DNA from: Bufo bufo
Lineage: Eukaryota > Chordata > Amphibia > Anura > Bufonidae
Length of the DNA: 64,000 bases
Direction of reading: 5' to 3'
Assembly: GCF_905171765.1 (NCBI RefSeq)
Contig: NC_053390.1
Location: forward strand, 516,422,852-516,486,851
Shown here: piece after piece, positions 20,778-30,282 of the stretch
Layout of the letters: each line of letters begins with the position of its first letter
Numbering within the stretch: position 1 is the first letter of the stretch
Translations under genes and position numbers: made by a program
Notes under the pieces: generated by a model
What the model saw: the letters and a program-made list of their open reading frames with translations, nothing else
The model's database searches: none
Told to the model about the DNA's origin: nothing

Positions 20778-22415
20778 CAGTGGGATGCGAAAGTTTGGGC
20801 AACCTTGTTAATCGTCATGATTTTCCTGTATAAATCGTTGGTTGTTACGATAAAAAATGTCAGTTAAATATATCATATAGGAGACACACACAGTGATATT
20901 TGAGAAGTGAAATTAAGTTTATTGGGTTTACAGAAAGTGTGCTATAATTGTTTAAACAAAATTAGGCAGGTGCATAAATTTGGGCACCACAAAAAAGAAA
21001 TTAAATCAATATTTAGTAGATCCTCCTTTTGCAGAAATTACAGCCTCTAAACGCTTCCTGTAAATTCCAATGAGAGTCTGGATTCTGGTTGAAGGTATTT
21101 TGGACCATTCCTCTTTACAAAACATCTTTAGTTCATTCAGGTTTGATGGCTTCCGAGCATAGACAGCTCTCTTTAAGTCACACCACAGATTTTCAATTAT
21201 ATTCAGGTCTGGGGACTGAGATGGCCATTCCAGAACGTTGTACTTGTTCCTCTGCATAAATGCCTTAGTGGATTTTGAGCAGTGTTTAGGGTCGTTGTCT
21301 TGTTGAAAGATCCAGCCCCGGCGCAGCTTCAGCTTTGTCACTGATTCCTGGACATTGGTCTCCAGAATCTGCTGATACTAAGTGGAATCCATGCGTCCCT
21401 CAACTTTGACAAGATTCCCAGTCCCTGCACTGGCCATACAGCCCCACAGCATAATGGAACCACCACATATTTTACTGTGGGTAGCAGGTGTTTTTCTTGG
21501 AATGCTGTGTTCTTTTTCCTCCATGCATAACGCCCCTTGTTATGGCCAAATAACAAAATTTTTGTTTCATCAGTCCACAGCACCTTATTCCAAAATAAAG
21601 CTGGCTTGTCCAAATGTGCTTTAGCCCACCTCAAGCGGCACTTTTTGTGCTGTGGGCGGAGAAAAGGCTTCCTCTGCATCACTCTCACATACAGCATCTC
21701 CTTGTGTAAAGTGCGCCGAATGGTTGAACGATGCACAGTGACTCCATCTGCAGCAAGATGATGTTGTAGGTCTTTGGTGCTGGTCTGTGGGTTGACTCTG
21801 ATTGTTCTCACCATTCGTCGCTTCTGTCTATCTGAGATTTTTCTTGGTCTGCCACTTCGAGCCTTAACTTGAACTGAGCTTGTGGTCTTCCATTTCCTCA
21901 ATATGTTCCTAACTGTGGATACAGACAGCTGAAATCTCTGAGACAGCTTTCTGTATCCTTCCCCTAAACCATGATGGTTGAACAATCTTTGTCTTCAGGT
22001 CATTTGAGAGTTGTTTTGAGACCCCATGTTGCTACTCTTCAGAGAAAATTAAAAGAGGAGGGAAACTTACAATTGACCCCCTTAAATACACTTTCTCATA
22101 ATTGGATTCACCTGTGTATGTAGGTCAGGGGTCACTGAGCTTACCAAGCCAATTTGAGTTCCAATAATTAGTTCTAAAGGTTTTGGAATCAATAAAATGA
22201 CAACAGTGCCCAAATTTATGCACCTGCCTAATTTTGTTTAAACAATTATAGCACACTTTCTGTAAATCCAATAAACTTAATTTCACTTCTCAAATATCAC
22301 TGTGTGTGTCTCCTATATGATATATTTAACTGACATTTTTTATCATAACAACCAACGATTTATACAGGAAAATCATGACGATTAACAAGGTTGCCCAAAC
22401 TTTCGCATCCCACTG
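20778..22415 (-). mobile_element. Tc1-type DNA transposon, copy 1
   Basis: 1638 bp with long inverted termini beginning CAGTGGGATGCGAAAGTTTG, flanked by TA duplications (20776-20777 and 22416-22417). Second copy of the family: 43025-44652. Confidence 0.92.
21006..22027 (-). pseudogene. Tc1 transposase, frameshifted
   Basis: This would cut and paste the element through a DD34E catalytic triad. Seen are an N-terminal HTH/paired-like region (GLGEGYRKLSQRFQLSVSTV), a GRPRK linker, WTDETK with the first Asp, QQDNDPKH with the second Asp, and SPDLNIIENLW with the Glu. Compared with the copy at 43403, a G is missing just after the start ATG and an A is gained about 40 bp later, so frame is lost and regained. 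Another frameshift lies near 21340. Inactive. Confidence 0.9.
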
Positions 22416-22417
22416 TA

Positions 22418-23258
22418 CATAGCCTTTAAATGAATATACGCCTGTGGAGCCACCAAATCTTTTGTGTTCCTTTTTTTACATATGTGAAAATAACACTTAG
22501 AACTGTAGCATATTTATTATATCGTTTGATTTGCATTTCCCTGTTGGCTTCTAGCCATAGCAATTCATATTACATTATGCTTTTACAAAATTTCTCCTAT
22601 AAAATTGAAAGCCACAAAAATCATATTTCCCTTGTTCCCTGTATATTTTGCAGCTGCATTCATTTCTCAAGAAGCTTTTTTAGTTAAGGCTTTTTTCTAT
22701 TACTGTCTATTCTCTCCTGTTAAGGCAATTTTCTAACAAAGGGAATCCGTATCTGTTTCAGTCAAAGACAATAACTGTGTATTATACATTATTTTTATAT
22801 TCACTTGTGAATTAAATCTATCTAGTTCATCTTTCTTAGATGATTCCCAGTTTAAATTATTGCTTAACCAACAAACTAGAATTCTTATCAGGGGACATTT
22901 TCAAATTAGGCCCTTAAACTTAAACTGTGTCTCACCAGGCTTCTGTGCAAATCATCTATCATTTGTATTGGAATGCAAGTTAGGCACATTATCCCTTTGT
23001 ACATTAAACCTTAGACTAGACTTTATATTTAATAAAGATTGATGTCAGCTAATTAATTGTTAATACCCACATGGATGTGGCTGTTCAGCAAGGACACAAG
23101 GGCTTCTTTTTTAAATGAGGTGGGGATGAGATAAGTAGCTACTTACCAGGGAAAAAGGAAAATGATTCCAATCCAAATTGGCCAATTAGGCCTTCCCCTT
23201 ACATATTATATGGCGGGTGTATCCTATTCAAAGTCAAAGTGTGTAATTCTTGGAAATA
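22418..23258. other. Non-coding AT-rich interval
   Basis: No gene, RNA or repeat structure recognised between the two Tc1 elements. Confidence 0.6.
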
Positions 23259-23260
23259 TA

Positions 23261-24902
23261 CACTGAACAAAAATATAAACGCAACACTTTCTGTTTTGCT
23301 CCCATTTTGCATGAGCTGAACTCAAAGATCTGAAACATTTTCTACATACACAAAACTCATTACTCTCACATATTGTTCACAAATCTGTCTAAATCTGTGT
23401 TAGTGAGCACTTCTCCTTTGCCGAGATAATCCATCCCACCTCACAGGTGTGGCATATCAAGGTGCTGAATAGACAGCATGAATATTGCACAGGTGTGCCT
23501 TAGAATGCCCACAATAAAAGACCACTATGAAATATGCACAATTTTGTCTTACTGGGCAGGGGTCAGAAAACCAGTGAGTATCTGGTGAGGCCACCATTTG
23601 CCTCACGCAGTGCAACACATCTCCATCACATAGAGTTGATCAGGTTGTTGATTGTGGCCTGTGGAATGTTGGTCCACTCCTCCACTCCTCCACTCCTCTT
23701 CAATAGCTGTGCGAAGTTGCTGAATATTGACAGGAACTGTAACACGCTGTCGTATACGCCGATCCAGAGCATCCCAAACATGCTCAATGAGTGACATGTC
23801 CGGTGAATATGCTGGCCATGCAAGAACTGGGATATTTTCAGATTCCAGGAATTGTGTACAGATCCTTTCAATATGGGGCCGTGCATTCTCATGCTGCAAC
23901 ATGAGGTGATAGTCGTAGATGAATGGCACAACAATCTGCCTCAGCATTTTGTCACGGTATCTCTGTGCATTCAAAATGCCATAAGTAAAATGCACCTGTG
24001 TTCGTTGCCCATAACATACTCCTGCCCATACCATAACCCCACCGCCACCATGGGCCACTCAATCCACAACGTTGACTTCATCAAACCGCTCACCCACACA
24101 CCGCCATACACGCTGTCTGCCATCTGCCCTGAACAGTGAAAAGCGGGACTCATCTGTGAATAGAACGCCTCTCCAACATGCCAGACGCCATCGAATGTGA
24201 GCATTTGTCCACTCAAGTCGGTTACGACGACGAACTGCAGTCAGGTCCAGACCCTGATGAGGATGATGAGCATACATATGTGCTTCCCTGAGACGGTTTC
24301 TGACAGTTTGTGCAGAGATTCTTTGGTTATGCAAAACGATTGTTGCTGCAGCTGTCCGGGTGCCTGGTCTCAGACAATAATGGAGGTGAACATGCTGGAT
24401 GTGGAGGTCCTGGGCTGGTGTGGTTACACGTGGTCTGCGGTTGTGAGGCTGGTTGGATGTACTGCCAAATTCTCTGAAACGCCTTTGGAGACGGCTTATG
24501 GTAGAGAAATGAACATTAATTTCACGGGCAACAGCTCTGGTAGACATTCCTGCAGTCAGCATGCCAATTGCACGCTCCCTCAAACGTTGCGACATCTGTG
24601 GCATTGTGTTGTGTGATCAAACTGCACATTTCAGAGTGGGCTTTTATTGTGGGAAGTCTAAGGCACAACTGTGCAATATTCATGCTGTCTAATCAGCACC
24701 TTGATATGCCACACCTGTGAGGTGGGATGTATTACCTCGACAAAGAAGAAGTGCTCACTTACACAGATTTAGACAGATTTGTGAACAATATTTGAGAGCA
24801 ATGGGTCTTTTGTGTATGTAGAAAATGTTTCAGATCTTTGAGTTCAGCTCATGCAAAATGGGAGCAAAACCGAAAGTGTTGCATTTATATTTTTGTTCAG
24901 TG
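23261..24902 (-). mobile_element. Tc1-type DNA transposon, second family
   Basis: 1642 bp with termini CACTGAACAAAAATATAAAC and the inverse, flanked by TA. Its ends and transposase are unrelated to those of the other Tc1 copies here. This family is widespread in fishes and amphibians. Confidence 0.92.
23603..24604 (-). pseudogene. Tc1 transposase with one nonsense codon and an altered catalytic residue
   Basis: Starts MPQMSQRLRERAIGML with HTH motifs (STRAVAREINVHFSTISRLQ). LFTDESRF holds the first Asp. A TGA at about 24059 interrupts an otherwise continuous frame just before VAHGGGGVMVWAG; a CGA-to-TGA change would explain it. The second catalytic Asp is replaced by Glu (QHENARPH, where the family normally has DNARPH). 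SPDMSLIEHVWD keeps the Glu. A short duplication near 23680 (GGAGTGGA) shifts the C-terminus. Inactive but young-looking. Confidence 0.88.
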
Positions 24903-24904
24903 TA

Positions 24905-26624
24905 TGTACATCTGTTTTATGAATTGCAGAAGTTATTTATTTTCATGCTCTATACTGCCATTTGTTAAGAAGCTAGTGAGGATGCTTTGTTAAAGGGGTA
25001 TTCCAGTTGACAAGTGTCTAATCGATGGAGATGTGACCACAAGGACCCTACAGAGCACGAGATGAGAACTTCTGTGTCCTCTTTTTGAATGTAACGATAA
25101 ATAAGCATGACCTCTACCATCCTTTTCAAAATATATGGGAGTAGTGTAGATAGTTGAGAGCTAAATTTGTCTGTCTTCAGTAATCCCATAAAGTGGATAT
25201 GTTTTAATTCTGGTAACTCCTCGCTATGCTTCATTTATTAATTACTTACATTTATTTTTTTTATTATTATTTTTTTAAATGGATAGTCTGCTTTAACTAA
25301 GGTGAAAGTGGTGGTGTGTATTGTGGCTACTGGGAATTTAGGGGAAAACTCTAATTTTGTGTATTGTCACATGATGACCACCGCCGCCGAAACACAGCAC
25401 CTGCAGATGGCAAGACCTAGCAGCCAAACAACACCCCTGCCATCAAGTTAAGTCCCCACGACACTGGGCCCCAGCAACCCACAGGTACAACATCACAACA
25501 ACAGCAGCGGTGCAGCACCGCACAATTTGAACAAGTCTCAAAAGCTCACCTCACCATGTGGTCTCGGAAACCTAAACTGAGACTGAATAGGAGCCTATTA
25601 ATGATTTTGCGGTCTCCTGATAATTAAAATTAAACACCTGGGCCGAATTGGAGGTGTGCTGATACAATGTAAAAAAATAATAATAATAATAATGAGGGGA
25701 AAGAATGCAAATATGCCAAGCTGCAGTAAAAATACAGTATATGTGGATTGCATATCCACATATAATACATTGATCTATTGCTTCTCAGCACAATTTATAA
25801 ATATCTGAAGTACCTCAGTGCAGGGGTATCTGTAAACAGGTTTGTTATATACTGTATTAAATTACCATGCTATGCAGTACAAGCAGTATAGTGTGTATGG
25901 ATGTCAAAACCAGGGTTAATAACCCTGGCTCAGCCATTCTATGATGTTAGATGTAGGCCGGCCCCACCCCTAACCTTTAGGAGAGTATTGTAAGATGTCA
26001 GAGAGGAAGGAATCTGTGCTTTTTTCTCCTCCATCTTAGGCCTCAAGTTCCACAGACTAACAGATCTCTTTAAGTACTGCAGCAAGAGAAAGACAGAGGG
26101 GGATAAGAGAAAGAAGAAGGTTTAGAAATCTGCATGGCTAAGTGACAAGAGTCATTCTCAACATTGAGGGCAAAAAGACTTTACTGCCATGGATCAATTA
26201 CTTTTAAGACCCTACACAATGACCCAGCTGGTCATATCATTCAACCTGTACTCTGCAGTTCACATTAAAGGTATAATTGCAAAAGTACAGTTGCCTGCCA
26301 TAGATTCTACTGAAAGAGAGATTTTAGCAAAAAGTGTACCAAGAGGGTCATATTTCCAATCTTGTCTGAATCAATACAATGCTATCTGGGACAGAATTGC
26401 ACTGTGAACAGTTGGAACTTTGTTTTGCTTTAGTTGGATGTACTACTACTCCTATTTTGCAGTACAGTAAAGAGAGACATTATTCTGATTAATCTGGCCT
26501 GGTTCCTGACTCTTTGACTATACACCGGCCATTGCAATTTGCACTCTACACTTCCTGCCTTGCCCCCATCCAAACACCTAACATCAAGGTCACCCCAGCT
26601 ACCAACACACAGGAGCCTCAGAAC
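24905..26624. other. Non-coding interval with an AAT microsatellite
   Basis: A short AAT run lies at about 25675-25692. 25900-26560 is a moderately GC-rich stretch with a 72-codon frame (26189-26407) that resembles nothing I know. It may belong to an unrecognised repeat. No gene supported. Confidence 0.5.
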
Positions 26625-26835
26625 CAGGGTCGGCCCTAGGGGTAAAAAGGATGCCCCGTCCTTGCGCTGCACTGCCTAGGGAGCCAAAATGAGAGGACAG
26701 CCACTAGCACTCCCATTCCTCTCTCTGGCTGCTGACGGGCCACTGCAAATCTCCATCTCTAATTTGGCACAGTGCAGCATGGCGAAACCATGTGGCACCA
26801 TGCCAAAATAGAGTAGGGACCCACTAATAGGAGGC
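26625..26835 (+). mobile_element. hAT end fragment
   Basis: Begins CAGGGTCGGCCCTAGG, similar to the terminus of the hAT at 42657 (CAGGGCCGGTTCTAGG). The other end is missing. Confidence 0.45.
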
Positions 26836-27101
26836 TACTTTGACATGGTGAATAGGCCTATGCATCTTGATCAAAACGTGTACTAAATGCTTCAATGGAA
26901 ATGTTTATAAATTATGTTGAGAAGCAACACTGTAGATCAATGCATGGCATGTGGATATGTGATCCATGTGTTTTTCTACAGATTACTACAAGAAAATTTA
27001 GACAAGCACATTCATAGTCGCAGTTGCACCTCCATAAAGCTAACATGCAGAAAGCAAACAAAAAAAGTATGGCAGCACAACATTACTTATACAAACAATA
27101 C

Positions 27102-27782
27102 TGTGGCGAAACCAACCTCGCCACTGGGTTTTAGAGGGGCCTGGCTACTAGCCTCTTGCCCCAGGATTATGGCCCATACTATCTTTGAAGGAGAAGACAG
27201 ACCGGCCGCACAGCTTAAATCTGTGGAACTGTTTTGGGCAGGAAAGCCATGCTTGCGGCCGGCCAAATGTGACTTCCATGGAATTCGGGAACCCCTGCTC
27301 GGATCTGGGTGATTTTTGGATATGTTGTTCACCCAGATCAGAGCTATCCATGGATGTATACATTATGGGGATATGTGGGGTTTGGGGGTGTTTTCTGTGT
27401 GTTGGGAAAAATGTGTGTTTTCTGTCTGGTAGTGATTAAGTTAGCCCATCACGTTTGGTAATTCTATTTTGTGGATTGCGTCTCAGACAATGCCAGTGTG
27501 TTAGTTAATTGCGTCTCAGACAATGCTCATTGTATTTTGTGGATTGCGTTACAGACAGAGGGAAGGGGATTTTGTGTACAATTGCTGGGAAGGATTGAAT
27601 ACTGTAAATGCATGTGATTGGCTGTTTTTACAAAACCCTGTGGGTGGTAACCTTGTTGGAAGATGTGTATAAATCAATGCTTGTGTGTTCAAATAAAGAG
27701 AGTTCCTGTTTTTATACCTTCATGAAGTTTTGGCTCATGTTTGGGGAATGGGATAACTACACTCTTGGGGATTGCTATATCA
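27102..27782 (-). repeat. LTR-like terminal block
   Basis: On the minus strand it runs TGATATAGC to CGCCACA directly after a purine tract, as a 3' LTR should. On the plus strand it shows TATAAAT (about 27669) and AATAAAG (about 27693). No second copy at the other end of the element. Confidence 0.55.
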
Positions 27783-27783
27783 C

Positions 27784-28713
27784 TTACCCCCTCCTCTGGA
27801 TACCCCATCTGCCCCGGGGAGAGAGACCAACTGTCTCCTCTCCCTGTAGAGTATACTGCCGCTGGGTAGTGAGACCGACTGTCTCCACTACCAGTGATTT
27901 TGGTTTTTGCAGAGATGAGGGACCGACAATCTCCTCTCCCTGTACTCCCAATGGCAGTTGGGGATCTGGGCCGCCTGCCCAGCCACCCTGTTGGGCCAGT
28001 GGAGTGACTACGGTCCCATCTCCACCTGCCGACTGGGGTTCATCCCAGTACCAGTCTATGAAGTCCCCTACCTCCACAGTTGGTGAGGAAGTAGGGGATA
28101 CCTCAGCTGTGACTTGCCAGGGGAAGGGCTGCAGGTCTGGGCCTGGTATCCAACTGTCTTGTATCTTGCGCTGGGCTTGAATGGAGCGAAACAACTGTTG
28201 ATAATCTTGCTCCAGCTCCCTCTCCCTTTGGACCAGAAAGGTCAGATCTGCCATCACCCCACTAGTTGTAGGCCAATTGTGCAAGTCCCCCCTGTAGTCA
28301 GTAATGTCCCAAAATCTAGACTCTTCTGTGCTCCCAAAGTCAATGTCTTCAAAAGACTCCCACAATAAACCAGGGCAATTATATTCCTCACCTTTGGGCT
28401 TGGCGTACTCCTCCATCCATGGAGACTGTCGTACTGTGTCCCACCATAGTGCTTGGTAAGCGTCATCCAGCCAGGTTTCCTGCCATACCAGTGTCTCAAG
28501 CTCTGACACCCACTCCATCAATGGTTGCTCTCCCAGTAGAGGTAGTCGCAGCGCCAATCGCATTCGTAATCTCTGCTCTTCACTGGGAAGACTCTCACCC
28601 CTCCGACGCAGCACGTCCTCCAGGGCCTGGTGCCATACGCCTTTCCGCTCGGCATCCCTGTAATCCGGGTGATCTTCCTCATGGAATGCTGTGCAGGAAC
28701 CAACGGCATCCAT
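27784..28713 (-). CDS. Gag-like protein of an LTR-type element
   Basis: A frame of 309 residues starting MDAVGSCTAFHEEDHPDY and rich in Trp, Glu and Leu. The N-terminal half has amphipathic stretches (ERKGVWHQALEDVLRRRGE, LMEWVSELETLVWQETW) that resemble gag matrix/capsid helices. The C-terminal half is Pro/Gly-rich with imperfect repeats of GEETVGLSP type. I recall similar predicted proteins repeated in frog genomes, but this needs a search. No protease, RT or zinc knuckle follows: the stop is immediately before the purine tract. The element would depend on partner enzymes, as in the gag-only (TR-GAG) class described in plants. Confidence 0.55.
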   Translation of the reverse strand: MDAVGSCTAFHEEDHPDYRDAERKGVWHQALEDVLRRRGESLPSEEQRLRMRLALRLPLLGEQPLMEWVSELETLVWQETWLDDAYQALWWDTVRQSPWMEEYAKPKGEEYNCPGLLWESFEDIDFGSTEESRFWDITDYRGDLHNWPTTSGVMADLTFLVQRERELEQDYQQLFRSIQAQRKIQDSWIPGPDLQPFPWQVTAEVSPTSSPTVEVGDFIDWYWDEPQSAGGDGTVVTPLAQQGGWAGGPDPQLPLGVQGEEIVGPSSLQKPKSLVVETVGLTTQRQYTLQGEETVGLSPRGRWGIQRRG

Positions 28714-28835
28714 ATTGCTGTAGCCAGGGGCGCTGTACGGATACTAGCGTTGCCCTCAATTTTGTAAATCCACGAACGGTGTCTCCGAGCTGCTTCTCCT
28801 CTCACTAGGACGCCATCCCACTGCTTGCCACCAAT

Positions 28836-29172
28836 GTAACGGAACGCCTAGCACCCCGACCGGGTACCTCCGTCGATAGATGCTCCTAGTGCTTCCAGAG
28901 GACTCCAAGCACTCCACTTGACACCGTACGCACTGCAGACCCCACGAACCGCCGAAGCTTGGTGGAGGTCTCGCCGTCTCCTACCCACTGGAGCCTGGAG
29001 CCTTGTCGTAGGTCCAGGGTGGGTAGGAGACGGCGAGACCTCCCCCAAGCTTCGGCGGTTCGTGGGGTCTGCAGCGCTGACGGTGTCAAGTGGAGTGCTT
29101 GGAGTCCTCTGGAAGCACTAGGAGCATCTATCGACGGAGGTACCCGGTTGGGGTGCTAGGCGTTCTGTTACA
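28836..29172. repeat. 337-bp palindrome with TGTAAC ends
   Basis: Both arms begin TGTAAC(G/A)GAACGCCTAGC reading inward and meet near 29004. The arms differ at a few positions, for example CCGACCGGG against CCAACCGGG. It occupies the place of the 5' LTR. Confidence 0.85.
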
Positions 29173-29664
29173 AATACAACTGGGGAATAGGAATTATACT
29201 GAATTAAAGTGGTATTATACCTACTATACATGAAAAAAATAGAAGCTCTTTGAGCACGATTTTGATCAAACGTGTGTCAGACCCATCTACCAGGCGTTAA
29301 GGTGGCTTTTGCAGGGGGGTGTTTGCATGAGTAATGTGCTGCCACACCGGTTTTGTTTGCTTTGTGCATTCTAGCTTTATGGATGCGCACCTGCGACTAT
29401 GAATGTGCTTGTCTAAATTTTCTTGTAGTAGTTGCCACTTTTAGATTGAGCACTCCCCGTCCATCTGCCCAGGGCTTCTGAGCAGAGTATAAATGTAGCT
29501 GGTTCCAACACCACCCTGAACATTGTAGGCTTAGGTTAGGACCAGGAGAGGCAGTTCTGTTAGTGTCAGGTACCCATCTGCAAAAACCACTTTGATGCCT
29601 GGTAGATGGGCCCGACACATGTTTGATCAAAAATGTGTGCAAAGAGCTTCTTTTTTTTCCCTGT

Positions 29665-30031
29665 ATAGTAAACTCGAAAAATTGGAATATTGTGCAAAAG
29701 TTCATTTATTTCAGTAATGCAACTTAAAAGGAGTTGCATTAATGCAACTTAAAATTAGAATATTGTGAAAAGGTTCAATATTCTAGGCTCAAAGTGTCAC
29801 ACTCTAGTCAGCTAATTAATCCATACCCCCTGAGCAAAAGGTACCTGAGATTGTGACTTTGGGGTTTTCATAAACTGTAAGCCATAATAATCCAAATTAT
29901 AACAAATACAGGTTTGAAATATCTCACTTTGCATGTAATGAGTCTATCTCTTATATTATTTTAACCTTTTAAGTTGCATTACTGAAATAAATTAACTTTA
30001 CACAATATTCAAATTTTTCGAGTTTCACCTG
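29665..30031. mobile_element. Tc1/mariner-type MITE
   Basis: Inverted ends carry ACTCGAAAAATTNGAATATTG and TTTATTTCAGTAATGCAACTT. TA lies at both edges. It is inserted in the foldback repeat near its right end. Confidence 0.7.
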
Positions 30032-30282
30032 TAGGTATAATACCACTTTATTTCACTATAATCCCTATTCCCCAGTTTTATTGTTTGTATGAGTAATGTT
30101 GTGCTGCCATACCTTTTTTGCTTGCTTTCTATTTTTACGGATTGGCATTTTGTTATGTGGGACAGTCTATAATTAGCAAGGTTGTTTGGAGCCAGTCAAC
30201 CTTGCTGTGTGAGGGCAGCACTATGTGTTTTGTAAGATGGTGGTTGAAAAAGTGGTAGAAAGGGAGGCTTTTCTCTCATAAC

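Larger units (their letters stand above)
27102..29172 (-). mobile_element. Gag-only LTR-type element with mismatched ends
   Basis: Bounded by an exact 5-bp duplication AATAC (27097-27101 and 29173-29177), with TG…CA at the outer ends. A related uninterrupted copy at 30032-30110 confirms the insertion site. Reading the minus strand, the order is a 337-bp palindrome (29172-28836), TTGGTGGCAAGCAG (PBS-like position), a 310-codon gag-like frame, a purine tract AGAGGAGGGGG, and a 681-bp LTR-like block (27782-27102). A normal LTR element would have the same LTR at both ends; this one does not. Confidence 0.65.
26840..30282. repeat. Foldback repeat with several inverted copies of one unit
   Basis: The unit with AAGAAAATTTAGACAAGCAC and GGCAGCACA lies forward at about 26985-27101 (continuing at 29173-29227) and reversed at 29310-29420. 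Its GGCAGCACA-to-GGTATTATACC part is reversed again at 30032-30110. A second inverted pair is 29240-29290 and 29590-29650 (GAAGCTCTTTG, TTTTGATCAAA, ACCCATCTACCAGGC). The intact reverse copy at 30032-30110 shows the empty site of the LTR element at 27102-29172. No coding content of its own. Confidence 0.65.

Noticed and set aside
26189..26407. 72-codon frame starting MDQLLLRPYTM
   Set aside because: No recognisable domain, no neighbours, and the length is unremarkable for AT-rich DNA. Left as unannotated sequence.
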